From an uncultured Bacteroidota bacterium (lineage in GTDB: Bacteria; Bacteroidota; Bacteroidia; Bacteroidales; P3), in NCBI GenBank assembly GCA_902788805.1, contig CADALO010000010.1, positions 36,910 to 100,909 on the forward strand: a DNA stretch of 64,000 bases, given 5' to 3'. Of the stretch, positions 17,459-25,975 are shown one piece after another. The notes beneath the pieces are model-generated. The model had not been told where the DNA came from. It saw only the letters and a list, made by a program, of their open reading frames with translations, and did not search any database. How positions within the stretch are numbered: position 1 is the stretch's first letter; each line of letters starts with the position of its first letter. A program made the position numbers and the translations under genes.

Positions 17459-17466
17459 CAAAAGTA
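17459..17466 (-). promoter_or_regulatory. -7 element of the pfkA promoter
   Basis: TACTTTTG on the minus strand lies 75 bases upstream of the pfkA start. A convincing TTTG -33 element is not evident. Confidence 0.5.
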
Positions 17467-17638
17467 GTTTTTTTTCTGCGAAATGCAAAAAAAAATACTA
17501 AAAAACTGTTTTTGACGTTTGAAAAGTAAGGTTTCGGCTTTGAACCGACATCGCGGCGCCGTTTTGTATCCAGTGTGGCGTAAGTTGGTGTTTTTGAGGT
17601 TGAAACGTTGCAATTAGGTAATTAAATTATAGACATAT

Positions 17639-18805
17639 ATGAAAGGCAATTTTTCTTACAACAACCCGACAAAGCTTTATTTCGGTGAAGAGTCGCTCAA
17701 ATATCTGCGTGACGAGCTGAAGAACTATGGTCCAACCGTGATGCTCACCTACGGCGGTGGCTCGATAAAGAAGAACGGTATATACGATGCTGTGTGCGAG
17801 ATACTTCGCGCTGAGGGCAAGCGCGTCGTCGAACTGTCGGGCGTGATGCCCAATCCTACCTACGAGAAGGTGCTTGAGGGCTGCCAGTGTGTGCGCGACA
17901 ACAATGTCGACCTCATCCTTGCCGTTGGCGGCGGCTCGACCATCGACTACGCCAAAGGCGTGTCGGCATCGGCCTACTGCGAGGAGGATGCCTGGCAGAA
18001 ATACTGGGTGGAGCAGGGCAATCCCGAGTGCAAGACTGTGCCCATCGGAGCCATCCTCACGATGGTTGGCACCGGCAGCGAGATGAATGGCGGCAGCGTC
18101 ATCACCAACCGCAAGGCCGGCTTCAAGCTGGGCAAGGTCTTTGGTCCGGCTCTCTATCCGCGTTTCGCCGTCCTCAACCCGCGCTACACGATGACCGTGC
18201 CGCAGTATCAGATGGTGGCAGGCTTCTTCGACATTATGAGTCACTTGATGGAGCAGTATTTTGCCGGCACCGCCGACTGCACTACCGACTACATCAATGA
18301 GGGCCTTATGCGCTCGCTCATCCACTCTACGCGTATCGCCGCCAAGAACCCGCAGGACTATGAGGCTCGCGCCAATATTATGTGGACGGCTACGTGGGCA
18401 CTCAACACCCTGCTGAAGTGCGGCAAGGGAGGCGACTGGGAGGTGCACCAGATTGGCCACGCCATAGGCCTTGTCACCGACGCCACGCACGGTATGACGC
18501 TGGCTTCGGTGTCGTTGCCCTACTATCGCCACGTGATGCACGACGGTTTGCATCAGTTTGTCCGTTTCGCCAAGAATGTCTGGGGCGTCCGTCCCGAAGG
18601 CAAGAGCGACGAGCAGGTGGCCACCGAAGGACTCAAGTGCCTTGAACAGTGGATGCACGAAATAGGCGTTGTCACCCACTCGCGCGAGCTGGGCGTCACC
18701 GAGCAGAACATCGAGGCCGTCGCCGACGCCGTCCTTATCCTCCCCGTCGGCTACCGCACCCTGACTCGCCCTGAGGTGGTTGAGATTCTGAGAGAGAGTA
18801 TGTGA
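17639..18805 (+). CDS. Iron-containing alcohol dehydrogenase (YqhD/butanol dehydrogenase group)
   Basis: This 388-residue group III alcohol dehydrogenase is expected to reduce aldehydes with NAD(P)H in fermentation or detoxification. The Rossmann half has LTYGGGSIKKNGIYD and the nucleotide loop GGGSTID. Metal ligands are the Asp in FFDIMSHLMEQYF and the His residues in SHLMEQ, HQIGHAIG and DATHG. The MVGTGSEMNGGSVITN segment places it with NADPH-dependent YqhD/BDH enzymes. It stands alone: pfkA is divergent upstream and a MITE-like palindrome follows. Confidence 0.92.
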   Translation: MKGNFSYNNPTKLYFGEESLKYLRDELKNYGPTVMLTYGGGSIKKNGIYDAVCEILRAEGKRVVELSGVMPNPTYEKVLEGCQCVRDNNVDLILAVGGGSTIDYAKGVSASAYCEEDAWQKYWVEQGNPECKTVPIGAILTMVGTGSEMNGGSVITNRKAGFKLGKVFGPALYPRFAVLNPRYTMTVPQYQMVAGFFDIMSHLMEQYFAGTADCTTDYINEGLMRSLIHSTRIAAKNPQDYEARANIMWTATWALNTLLKCGKGGDWEVHQIGHAIGLVTDATHGMTLASVSLPYYRHVMHDGLHQFVRFAKNVWGVRPEGKSDEQVATEGLKCLEQWMHEIGVVTHSRELGVTEQNIEAVADAVLILPVGYRTLTRPEVVEILRESM

Positions 18806-18897
18806 GTTAGAAGGTGAGTAAGTGGTGGTGAGGTTTTGATGATGCGAGTTTTGGTAGCTCGAGTTTTGTTGTGTGTGTTGATAGTTTGGGTTTAATA

Positions 18898-19033
18898 GTG
18901 CGACACACCCCGCCGCTGCGCGGCACCCCTCTCCGAGAGGGGATGGCGCGGCAGCGCTCCATTGATAATCAAAGTGATGCGGCAGCCCATCCCCTCTCGG
19001 AGAGGGGTGGCCGAAGGCCGGGGTGTGTCGCAC
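18898..19033. repeat. Palindromic MITE-like element, second copy
   Basis: GTGCGACACACCCCG at 18898-18912 is inverted exactly at 19019-19033. The interior holds CCCCTCTCCGAGAGGGG and CCCCTCTCGGAGAGGGG hairpins and inverted GCGGCAG segments. It shares ends and middle with the element at 15330-15508 but is 43 bp shorter. It lies between the alcohol dehydrogenase and beta-CASP nuclease genes. Confidence 0.8.
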
Positions 19034-19093
19034 CGTAAAGACATAAAAGATGTCGCATCGTTAAACCATCAAAAGTGGCTTGAAACAAATTAA

Positions 19094-19131
19094 TTTGTCC
19101 AATTTATAAAAAAGTTCTATTTTTGAACTTT
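19094..19131 (+). promoter_or_regulatory. Promoter with overlapping palindrome upstream of the beta-CASP nuclease gene
   Basis: TTTG (19094-19097) and TATTTTTG (19118-19125) are 20 bp apart, a full consensus match. The -7 element is embedded in AAAGTTC-TATTTTT-GAACTTT (about 19111-19131), a 7-bp inverted repeat. A repressor bound there would block the promoter, or the symmetry may be chance. Confidence 0.65.
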
Positions 19132-19228
19132 TGTAAATGAATTGTTTTAGAACCGATTTTTGCTGTAATGCGCTGTCAAAGCGAGGATTATTTCAAAAGA
19201 AGGTTCGTTGATGATATATTGCTAAAAT

Positions 19229-20629
19229 ATGAAAATAGAGTTTTTAGGAGCTGCACGCGAGGTGACGGGAAGCAAGCACCTCATCACAACGAAGAGAGGT
19301 CTGAAGATACTGCTCGACTGCGGTATGTATCAGGGCAAGGGCCTTGAGACCGACGCTATGAACCGCGATTTGGGTTTCGACCCCAAGGAGATCGACTACC
19401 TCATCCTCTCGCACGCCCATATTGACCATTCGGGATTGATTCCTTATATCTACAAGCTGGGCTTCAACGGCGTCATCGTCTGCACGCCAGCCACACGCGA
19501 TCTGTGTGCCATTATGCTTGCCGACGCCGGCCGCATTCAGGAGTCGGATACGCACACCTTCAACAAGAAGCGTGCCGCCCAGGGGCTGCCGCCCGTTGAG
19601 CCTATCTATACCGAGGCCGATGCACAGGCCTGTATGGGCAGCTTCATCAGCGTGCCGTACCACAAGAAGTTCAACATCGAGGGTGAGGTGACGGTAGAGT
19701 TCTTCGATGCCGGCCATATCCTCGGCAGCGCCTGCGTGTATCTGGAAATCAAGGAGGGCCGCCGCCTTATCAAGCTTGGCTTTACGGGCGATGTGGGTCG
19801 CTACGACAAGCATATACTCAAAGACCCCGAGCCGTTCCCGCAGGTTGACTACCTGTTGATGGAGTCGACCTACGGCGACCGTCTGCACACCACGCTCGAC
19901 ACCGCCGAACAGGACCTGCTGATGGCTACGCTCGACACCTGCACCAAGAAGAAAGGCAAGCTCATCATTCCTTCGTTCGCCATCGGTCGTGCGCAGGAAA
20001 TCATCTACGCCCTCGACCGTCTGCGCAGCAAAGGTCTGCTGCCCGACATCGATGTGTTTGTCGACAGCCCGCTGAGCGTCAACGCCACCAATATTATGCG
20101 TCTGCACACGGAGTGCTTCAACGATGACATCGTGGAATATATGAAGAGCAATCCCGACCCGTTCGGTTTCGACCGTCTGCAGTACATACAGTCAGTCGAG
20201 GCGTCGAAGGCGTTGAATGTGCGTCACAAGCCGTGCATCATCATTTCGGCGTCGGGTATGATGGAGGCCGGACGTGTGAAGCATCATCTGGCCAACAATA
20301 TCGACAATCCGACGACGACAATCCTGTGCGTGGGCTATTGCGAGCCGTCGACGCTGGGCGCTAAGATTATGCGCGGCGACAAGACAGTGTCCATCTTCGG
20401 CCGTCCCTACGATGTTCGTGCCGACCTGCGCCGCATTGAGTCGTGGTCGGGCCACGGCGACTATGAGGAACTGATACGTTATATTTCGTGTCAGGACAAA
20501 CGCCGCCTGAAAAAGATTTTCCTCGTCCACGGCGAGTCGGAGACGCAGGAACACTTCAAAGAAACCCTCAACAAACGCGGCTACAAGCGAGTGGAGATTG
20601 CCGACTTCCGCGAAGCAGTGGAGATTTGA
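19229..20629 (+). CDS. Metallo-beta-lactamase/beta-CASP RNA nuclease (CPSF73/Ysh1-like)
   Basis: This 466-residue protein combines a metallo-beta-lactamase domain with a beta-CASP insert, the architecture of RNA-processing endo/exonucleases. The zinc motif H62-A-H64-I-D66-H67 is intact, followed by the distal His in DAGHILGSA, the Asp in TGDVGR, the beta-CASP block PSFAIGRAQEIIYAL, and the C-terminal SASGMMEAGRVKHHL and SWSGHGDYEEL motifs. It probably acts on RNA in the cytoplasm, but its target is unknown. It has its own promoter. Confidence 0.9.
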   Translation: MKIEFLGAAREVTGSKHLITTKRGLKILLDCGMYQGKGLETDAMNRDLGFDPKEIDYLILSHAHIDHSGLIPYIYKLGFNGVIVCTPATRDLCAIMLADAGRIQESDTHTFNKKRAAQGLPPVEPIYTEADAQACMGSFISVPYHKKFNIEGEVTVEFFDAGHILGSACVYLEIKEGRRLIKLGFTGDVGRYDKHILKDPEPFPQVDYLLMESTYGDRLHTTLDTAEQDLLMATLDTCTKKKGKLIIPSFAIGRAQEIIYALDRLRSKGLLPDIDVFVDSPLSVNATNIMRLHTECFNDDIVEYMKSNPDPFGFDRLQYIQSVEASKALNVRHKPCIIISASGMMEAGRVKHHLANNIDNPTTTILCVGYCEPSTLGAKIMRGDKTVSIFGRPYDVRADLRRIESWSGHGDYEELIRYISCQDKRRLKKIFLVHGESETQEHFKETLNKRGYKRVEIADFREAVEI

Positions 20630-20636
20630 TATTATG

Positions 20637-20764
20637 ACGAAAACGAAGACGAAAACGAAAACGAAAACTAAAACTAAAACCCCTTCAACCCTAAACCCCT
20701 TTATCCTTTCAACCTTTTTAACCTTTTTAACCTTTTTAACCTTTTCAACCTTTTTAACCCTCAA
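20637..20764 (+). repeat. Tandem hexamer and 9-mer arrays between the nuclease gene and cstA
   Basis: Immediately after the nuclease stop runs a tandem array of ACGAAA-type hexamers (20637-20690). CCCTTCAACCCTAAA follows, then five or six copies of the 9-mer AACCTTTTT up to seven bases before cstA. The same order (ACGAAA hexamers, then CCCTAAAACCCTTCAACCC) recurs at the 3' end of ftsH (58143-58250), where the hexamers are coding. Confidence 0.85.
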
Positions 20765-20770
20765 CTCCCA

Positions 20771-22249
20771 ATGATAACATTTATTCTTTCAATTGTTTTG
20801 CTTTTGCTTGGATATTTCATTTATTCCAAGTGGTTGGGCGACCGCATTGCAATCAATCCACGCAGGCTTACCCCCGCAGTGACTATGGAGGATGGCGTTG
20901 ACTATGTCCCGATGAAGCCGTGGCGCATTTTCCTCATCCAGTTCCTCAACATTGCAGGTGTTGGTCCTATCTGTGGTGCCATTATGGGCGCGCAGTTCGG
21001 CACTGCATCGTTCCTTTGGATTGTCTTCGGTAGCATCTTTGCCGGTGCTATGCACGACTTTATCGCCGGTTTTATGTCGATGCGTCACCACGGCTGCTCG
21101 CTGCCCGAGCTGCACGGTGCCTTCCTTGGCAACGGCGCCAAGCAGGTGATGCGCTATTTCACGGTCTTCCTGATGATTCTTGTCGGGGCCGTGTTTGTGA
21201 AGACGCCTGCGCAGTTGCTTATCGATCAGTTCACTCCGGGCTGGCAGATATGGATATGGCCGGTGATTATCTTTGCCTATTATTTGGTTGCCACGCTGGT
21301 ACCCATCGACAAACTGATAGGCAAGATTTATCCCATTTTCGGTCTGCTGTTGTTGCTGATGGCTGTCTTTATCGTTGTCGCCTTCTTCGTGCACCCGGAT
21401 GTGCATCTTGTCGAGATATGGGACGGCCTTGAGAACCGCCATCCGCAAGCCCCAAAGAATCCCATTTTCCCGATGATGTTTGTTAGCATTGCCTGCGGTG
21501 CAATCAGTGGCTTCCACGCCACCCAGTCGCCCCTTATGGCGCGCTGTATGACCAACGAGCGGCAGGCGCGCCCCATCTTTTATGGCGCTATGATTGCAGA
21601 GGGCATTGTGGCTCTTGTGTGGGCCGCTGCTGCTGCCTATTTCTTCCACGACAAGCCTGAGCTCTGTGTAGGTAAGGGTGGCGACGCTATGGTGGGCGTC
21701 ATCGCCCGCGAGTGGTTCACCCCCGTGCTTGCCACTGTCACTCTGCTGGGTGTTATTTCGGCAGCCGTCACCAGCGGCGACACTGCGCTGCGCTCGGCAC
21801 GTCTCATCGTGGCTGATATGTTCCGTATCGACCAGAAACCCATTGTTATGCGTATCCTTGTAGCCATTCCCATTTTTGTTATTTCGGGCGGAATCCTTGT
21901 CTTTTCATTCCGCGACGCGCAGGGATTCCAAACCATCTGGCGCTATTTTGCCTGGGCCAACCAGGTACTTGCCACTGTCACGCTGTGGGCTATCACCTCG
22001 TTCCTTTTCCTGCGTCGCGGCAAGGGTATGTTCGTAGTGTCGCTTATCCCCGCGCTGTTTATGACTATGGTGTGTGCCAGTTTCATCTTTGTATCACAGA
22101 CGGAGGGTCTTGGAGCCTTCATACCACGTCCGTGGGGGTACGCCATTTCGGCAGCCATCACGCTGTTTGCTCCGGTCTTCTCTGGCTTCTGGAGACAGAA
22201 ACGCGGCATCGACTCGTGGCGAAATATGAAACAATCGCAAAAAAAATAG
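20771..22249 (+). CDS. cstA: CstA-family carbon starvation protein (peptide/pyruvate transporter)
   Basis: This 492-residue polytopic inner-membrane protein has at least 12 hydrophobic segments. Family blocks are IHPRRLTPA-like NPRRLTPAVTMEDGVDYVP, FLNIAGVGPICGAIMGAQFG, GAMHDFIAGFMSMRHHG and FHATQSPLMARC. It is the short form common in anaerobes (about 480 residues against 700 in E. coli CstA). Family members take up peptides or pyruvate. It seems to be an independent unit, although only a repeat array separates it from the nuclease gene. Confidence 0.9.
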   Translation: MITFILSIVLLLLGYFIYSKWLGDRIAINPRRLTPAVTMEDGVDYVPMKPWRIFLIQFLNIAGVGPICGAIMGAQFGTASFLWIVFGSIFAGAMHDFIAGFMSMRHHGCSLPELHGAFLGNGAKQVMRYFTVFLMILVGAVFVKTPAQLLIDQFTPGWQIWIWPVIIFAYYLVATLVPIDKLIGKIYPIFGLLLLLMAVFIVVAFFVHPDVHLVEIWDGLENRHPQAPKNPIFPMMFVSIACGAISGFHATQSPLMARCMTNERQARPIFYGAMIAEGIVALVWAAAAAYFFHDKPELCVGKGGDAMVGVIAREWFTPVLATVTLLGVISAAVTSGDTALRSARLIVADMFRIDQKPIVMRILVAIPIFVISGGILVFSFRDAQGFQTIWRYFAWANQVLATVTLWAITSFLFLRRGKGMFVVSLIPALFMTMVCASFIFVSQTEGLGAFIPRPWGYAISAAITLFAPVFSGFWRQKRGIDSWRNMKQSQKK

Positions 22250-22310
22250 TTCAGCATACAATAAAAAAAAACATTTCAAGTTATCTGAAAAAACATAGCA
22301 TACTGCAATT

Positions 22311-23138
22311 ATGAAGAGAATAATCCTTCTTTCGCTGGTCTTCCTTATGGTTGGCAGCGCAATGGCCGGCAACAAGCCCCGCAAGAATTCACGTACCGAG
22401 ATGGGTATCAATGGCAACGCTCTGTATGTCATTGAATATACATACAATATGTTTGGCGGCAAGAATGGCGGACGCCAGCTTGTCTGCGTCGACAGCATCA
22501 CCTTCGACAAGCGCGGCAACTTTGCCGACAAGATTCGCCGCACCCAGGGCGACTATATCTATTTCTCGTATTATTTCGACGTGAACGGCTATGCACTTGG
22601 TTGGAACGAGTACAATAAGGCCAACCAGCTGACCGGCCGCACGGCATACCTCAACGACAAGAACGGCAACCGCATCGAACGCAAGGTGTATATGAAGGAG
22701 CGTATGTCGAAGAAAGAGACCAGCAAGTATGAGAACAACCGCCTCGTCGAGGAGCAGAGTTACAGTGCCGACGGCCAGATGACCGAACGTCGCGTCTACA
22801 AGTATGACAATATGGGCAACAACACCGAACTGGAGTTCTACAATGTCGACGGCGACCTGATGCAGCGCTACCTCTACAAATACGACAACCGTGGCAACCG
22901 CATCGAGTGGCGCTTCTACGATGCCGACGAGTTCCTTGTGGCCCTCACGACCTACTACTATGACGACCACGACAATGTCATTGAGGTCAGCTCGTTCAAC
23001 TACGACGAACACCTGAACTGGAAGCACAGCTACGTCTATGAGTATGACGAGGACGACAACTGGGTGCGCCAGACAATCTATCGCAACAACAATCCCTATC
23101 AAGTTATAGAGCGCGAGATTGCCTTCCCGGCAGATTGA
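22311..23138 (+). CDS. Secreted protein with YD/RHS-like repeats
   Basis: This 275-residue protein has a signal peptide (about residues 1-19, ending SAMA-G). The rest is built of about ten repeats of 18-22 residues with Y-x-Y-D-N-x-G-N-x-x-E/R cores (for example YKYDNMGNNTELEFY and YKYDNRGNRIEWRFYDAD), resembling YD/RHS repeats. It has no RHS toxin domain and is much shorter than RHS proteins, so it is probably a small periplasmic or surface beta-structure protein. Function unknown. Confidence 0.7.
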   Translation: MKRIILLSLVFLMVGSAMAGNKPRKNSRTEMGINGNALYVIEYTYNMFGGKNGGRQLVCVDSITFDKRGNFADKIRRTQGDYIYFSYYFDVNGYALGWNEYNKANQLTGRTAYLNDKNGNRIERKVYMKERMSKKETSKYENNRLVEEQSYSADGQMTERRVYKYDNMGNNTELEFYNVDGDLMQRYLYKYDNRGNRIEWRFYDADEFLVALTTYYYDDHDNVIEVSSFNYDEHLNWKHSYVYEYDEDDNWVRQTIYRNNNPYQVIEREIAFPAD

Positions 23139-23173
23139 TCTTTGTAACAGAATAGAAATAGGTTCTATACAGA

Positions 23174-23236
23174 TTCTACCCAAGCTGTAGCCAGGCTCAA
23201 ACAAGTACTTTGAACGAGGCTACAGCTTGGGTAGAA
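23174..23236. repeat. Intergenic palindrome with 19-bp perfect arms
   Basis: TTCTACCCAAGCTGTAGCC (23174-23192) is inverted exactly at 23218-23236 around a 25-base loop. The arms may be read as two degenerate 11-mers (TCTACCCAAGC and TGTAGCCAGGC), which would make it a short relative of the 11-bp arrays. There is no T-run, so it is not a standard terminator. Confidence 0.8.
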
Positions 23237-23347
23237 CCATTTTAGTATGTCGTTCTTTCCTTTGTGTCTTTGCAAGTTGTTGATGGGCGAAAGGCAATAG
23301 TATATGGGAAATGACGTTATAACGAACTGAAATAACAATATATTTAT

Positions 23348-23998
23348 ATGAAGAAAATTATCATTATAGATGGCGGGCCGCGGAGGAACTTCAATACGGC
23401 TGCGATATTACAGAAAGTCGCTGAAGGGGCAATCTCGGTCAGCGACCAGATTGAAGTGAAGACGGTGCGTCTTTATGACTTTGACTACAAGGGTTGTATG
23501 TCGTGTATGGCTTGCAAAATCAAAGGGAAAGCTTCGAATGTGTGCCGCTTCAAGGATGCATTGACTCCTATATTGGAGGAGATTGCCAGTGCCGATGGGT
23601 TGGTGCTGGGCTCGCCTATCTATTTCGGCGATGTGACTGGCCAGATGCGCACCTTCTTGGAACGACTGGCGTTCCCGTGGCTTTCGTATAACGACTACAG
23701 CCTTACGGCTCCGAAGCGGATGCCTGTGGTGCTGATGGAAACAATGAACGGCACTCCCGAGCGGAACAACAGCAACGGTTACGGCTCGATGGAACATTGC
23801 ATAGCGGGCGCCCTCGGCCAGCCGGAACGCTTGATTGCCTACAACACCTATCAGGTGAAGGATTACAGCCGCTTCGAGTTGGGTGGCTTCTCGGAGGAGG
23901 CCAAACGCCAATATCGCGACGAACACTGGGAAGAAGATCTGCAGCGGGCCTTCGAGGCAGGAAAGAAGATGGGAGAGGAATTAATAATTAAGAATTAA
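23348..23998 (+). CDS. Flavodoxin-family NAD(P)H-dependent FMN oxidoreductase
   Basis: This 216-residue flavodoxin-fold protein begins KKIIIIDGGPRRNFNTAAIL, the FMN-phosphate loop. It carries GCMSCMACK-IKG (about residues 51-60), the cysteine-containing segment of the iron-sulfur-flavoprotein/multimeric flavodoxin group, and GSPIYFGDVTGQMRTFLERL, the flavin-contact block. It lacks enough cysteines for a clear [4Fe-4S] site. The C-terminus IIKN and stop are encoded by an AATTAAGAATTAA repeat. A flavin-reductase-like gene follows 40 bases later, suggesting a flavin-handling pair. Confidence 0.85.
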   Translation: MKKIIIIDGGPRRNFNTAAILQKVAEGAISVSDQIEVKTVRLYDFDYKGCMSCMACKIKGKASNVCRFKDALTPILEEIASADGLVLGSPIYFGDVTGQMRTFLERLAFPWLSYNDYSLTAPKRMPVVLMETMNGTPERNNSNGYGSMEHCIAGALGQPERLIAYNTYQVKDYSRFELGGFSEEAKRQYRDEHWEEDLQRAFEAGKKMGEELIIKN

Positions 23999-24038
23999 GA
24001 GAGAGGGACAAGGAAATAACGACAAAATAATTAAATCA

Positions 24039-24662
24039 ATGGAAAAGACGATACGTTCATTCGTTTCTGCTGCGGTGCTGCTGGCTTTGCTGGCTGGCTG
24101 TGCAGACGGTAATCAGAATCAAACCAACGAAAAACAGGAAACGGCTATGAGTGGCGAATTGAAAGCATTTGATGTGCAGAAGGATTTTGCCGACAACGGA
24201 TTCACCTTCTTCACCAAGAACCTTATCCTCTGCTGCGGCGACAGCACGGAGAACAACGCGATGACCATCGGCTGGGGCGGCATCGGCAACTACCTCGGGC
24301 ACGACCGTCCGGCGGTGACGGTGTATGTGGCGCCGGCGCGCTACACCTACGAGTTTATGGAGCGCCACCAGCGCTTCACCATTATGGAGTTCGACGACCC
24401 CGCTATCTGGCAATATATGGGCAAAGTCAGCGGACGCGACACCAACAAAGCTGAAGCACTCGGCCTTCACGTGGCATATACCGAGCACGGCACACCCTAC
24501 TATAAGGAGGCCAAGACGGTCATAGAATGTGAGACGATGACCGCCTGGCACCAGACAGAGCAGGACTTCCGCAATGCGACACCCAAGGAGTGGTACGACG
24601 GCTTCGAGGCCGGCATCCACACAGTATACATCGGCGAGGTGATAGGTGCCTGGAGAAGGTAA
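24039..24662 (+). CDS. Lipoprotein with flavin reductase-like domain
   Basis: This 207-residue protein starts with a lipoprotein signal (lipobox LLAGC near residue 21) and a short N/Q-rich linker. A flavin-reductase/flavoredoxin-like FMN-binding split barrel follows, with NAMTIGWGGIGNYLGHDRPAVTVYVAPARYTYE. Family members reduce flavin with NAD(P)H or bind FMN, usually in the cytoplasm. The lipid anchor here implies a periplasmic or envelope enzyme. A second start after the lipobox (MSGELKAF, codon 38) could give a cytoplasmic form. Confidence 0.8.
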   Translation: MEKTIRSFVSAAVLLALLAGCADGNQNQTNEKQETAMSGELKAFDVQKDFADNGFTFFTKNLILCCGDSTENNAMTIGWGGIGNYLGHDRPAVTVYVAPARYTYEFMERHQRFTIMEFDDPAIWQYMGKVSGRDTNKAEALGLHVAYTEHGTPYYKEAKTVIECETMTAWHQTEQDFRNATPKEWYDGFEAGIHTVYIGEVIGAWRR

Positions 24663-24680
24663 TGGCAAAAGTACAGAAGT

Positions 24681-25160
24681 ATGAAACTGTTGAAAGAGAT
24701 ATTTGGATATCTGCTGGGTGCGGTGCTTTTCGTGGTGCTGCTGCCGGCGGTGATGTGGCTGGCGTCGGGAATGCCGCCTATAGTGCATATCGGAGCCTTG
24801 AGGGCCACGATAACGGGAGTACTGATGATTGGCGGTTTGTCGCTGAGCATCTGGACAATCGTCTATATGAAACGTCGCGGCAAGGGCAACCCTATGGATG
24901 CTTTCGGCCACGAGGTGGCACCACGCACGCAGCACCTGATGACTGACGGCCCCTACCGCATCAACCGCAACCCGATGCTCACCGGCACGCTGACCTTCTT
25001 GTCCGGATGCGTGGTGTGGCTTTGGACTTGGCAGGCAGCGCTGGTGTGGGTGGCTTTCTTCGCCATTATGCTGGTGCAAGTTGTCAGCGAGGAACGTCGT
25101 CTGCAACGCGATTTCGGCGACGAATACAAGGATTATTGCCGTCGTACACGCAGGTTTTAG
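24681..25160 (+). CDS. Isoprenylcysteine carboxyl methyltransferase-family membrane protein
   Basis: This 159-residue integral membrane protein has about four hydrophobic segments. The ICMT/PEMT-type cofactor block reads TDGPYRINRNPMLTGTL and, at the C-terminus, EERRLQRDFGDEYKDYCRRTRRF, as in SAM-dependent methyltransferases of this fold. The substrate is unknown, since bacterial members do not act on prenylated cysteine. It starts 18 bases after the flavin-reductase lipoprotein gene. Confidence 0.82.
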   Translation: MKLLKEIFGYLLGAVLFVVLLPAVMWLASGMPPIVHIGALRATITGVLMIGGLSLSIWTIVYMKRRGKGNPMDAFGHEVAPRTQHLMTDGPYRINRNPMLTGTLTFLSGCVVWLWTWQAALVWVAFFAIMLVQVVSEERRLQRDFGDEYKDYCRRTRRF

Positions 25161-25177
25161 ACTATAATGGTGGAGAT

Positions 25178-25537
25178 ATGAAGATCACGACCCTCTTGGA
25201 AACGGACGACCGAACGGTGTTGCGCAGCTGGATGGAGAAGAACCACCAGAAGGAGCGCGAGGTGTGGGTGGCTACATATAGGGGCAAACTGCCGATGGCC
25301 GATGCGCTGCCGTATGTGGAGGTCGTGGAAGAGGCGCTCTGCTTTGGATGGATTGACTCAACCTGCAAGCGGCTGCCTGACGGACGGCTGGCTCAGCGTC
25401 TATCGCCGCGAAGGAAGAATAGCCACTGGACAGAGCGCAACCAGGAGCGGTGTAGGGAACTGGAGCAACGGGGCTTGATGACAGAGGCTGGAAGAAAGAC
25501 ATTGACACAAGCAAACAACAAGGGACCAAATAGATAG
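25178..25537 (+). CDS. YdeI/OmpD-associated family protein, C-terminally truncated
   Basis: This 119-residue protein matches the N-terminal part of the YdeI/OmdA family (LRSWMEKNHQKEREVWVATYRG, EALCFGWIDSTCKRL, QRLSPRRKNSHWTERNQER). Family members usually run to about 190 residues. Here the frame stops after TLTQANNKGPNR, so the C-terminal helical part is missing. A GGTGGAG ribosome site decides the ATG at 25178. It is either a short functional form or a decaying gene. A DUF1905 gene, whose domain is often fused to YdeI, lies at 26981-27256. Confidence 0.72.
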   Translation: MKITTLLETDDRTVLRSWMEKNHQKEREVWVATYRGKLPMADALPYVEVVEEALCFGWIDSTCKRLPDGRLAQRLSPRRKNSHWTERNQERCRELEQRGLMTEAGRKTLTQANNKGPNR

Positions 25538-25546
25538 TCGAAAAGT

Positions 25547-25975
25547 ATGGGTAAAAAGAAATCAGTCAAAAAGAAACCTACCAAAACGAGACCGATTAAA
25601 AAGCGTTCGACCAAAAAGAAACCTACCGTCTCGAAAAAATCGAACTATACAAGAAACTATATAATCTTCTTGTTGGTATTAGCTCTTTTGGCAATTATTT
25701 GGTGGCGCATAACTGAAGTAAAATATTGGCAAAGTTATGAGATGTATCCTGCTCAGATTACAAGAATTTATCAAATATACGCAGGGCATTATAACCATAT
25801 GTGGAGAGTAGAATACCAGTATTCTGTCGATGGTAAAATATATACAGACGATGAGGAATTCTGGAACAAATCCGACTATGGAGACTGCCAAGTCGGAGAT
25901 ACAATCTACATTGAACTCAGCTCTACAACACCTGATGCGAGCAGATGGAGACCCAATGCAAAGCGAAATGATTGA
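25547..25975 (+). CDS. Membrane protein with basic N-terminus and DUF3592-like domain
   Basis: This 142-residue protein starts with about 35 residues rich in Lys, Arg and Thr, followed by one membrane span (about 39-54, IIFLLVLALLAIIWW). A beta-rich extracytoplasmic domain with VEYQYSVDGKIYTDDEEF and VGDTIYIEL resembles DUF3592 proteins. Function unknown. It begins nine bases after the truncated YdeI-like gene and overlaps the next gene by 20 bases. It is more AT-rich than its neighbours. Confidence 0.65.
   Translation: MGKKKSVKKKPTKTRPIKKRSTKKKPTVSKKSNYTRNYIIFLLVLALLAIIWWRITEVKYWQSYEMYPAQITRIYQIYAGHYNHMWRVEYQYSVDGKIYTDDEEFWNKSDYGDCQVGDTIYIELSSTTPDASRWRPNAKRND

Noticed and set aside
17627..19033. 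Long minus-strand ORF opposite the alcohol dehydrogenase gene (468 codons)
   Set aside because: It is antisense to a clear dehydrogenase, has no family features, and runs through a MITE-like palindrome. High-GC codon use makes long shadow frames common here.
25830..25955. Longer start for the small hypothetical gene at 25956
   Set aside because: It would overlap the previous gene by 146 bases, and a ribosome site is placed correctly for the ATG at 25956.
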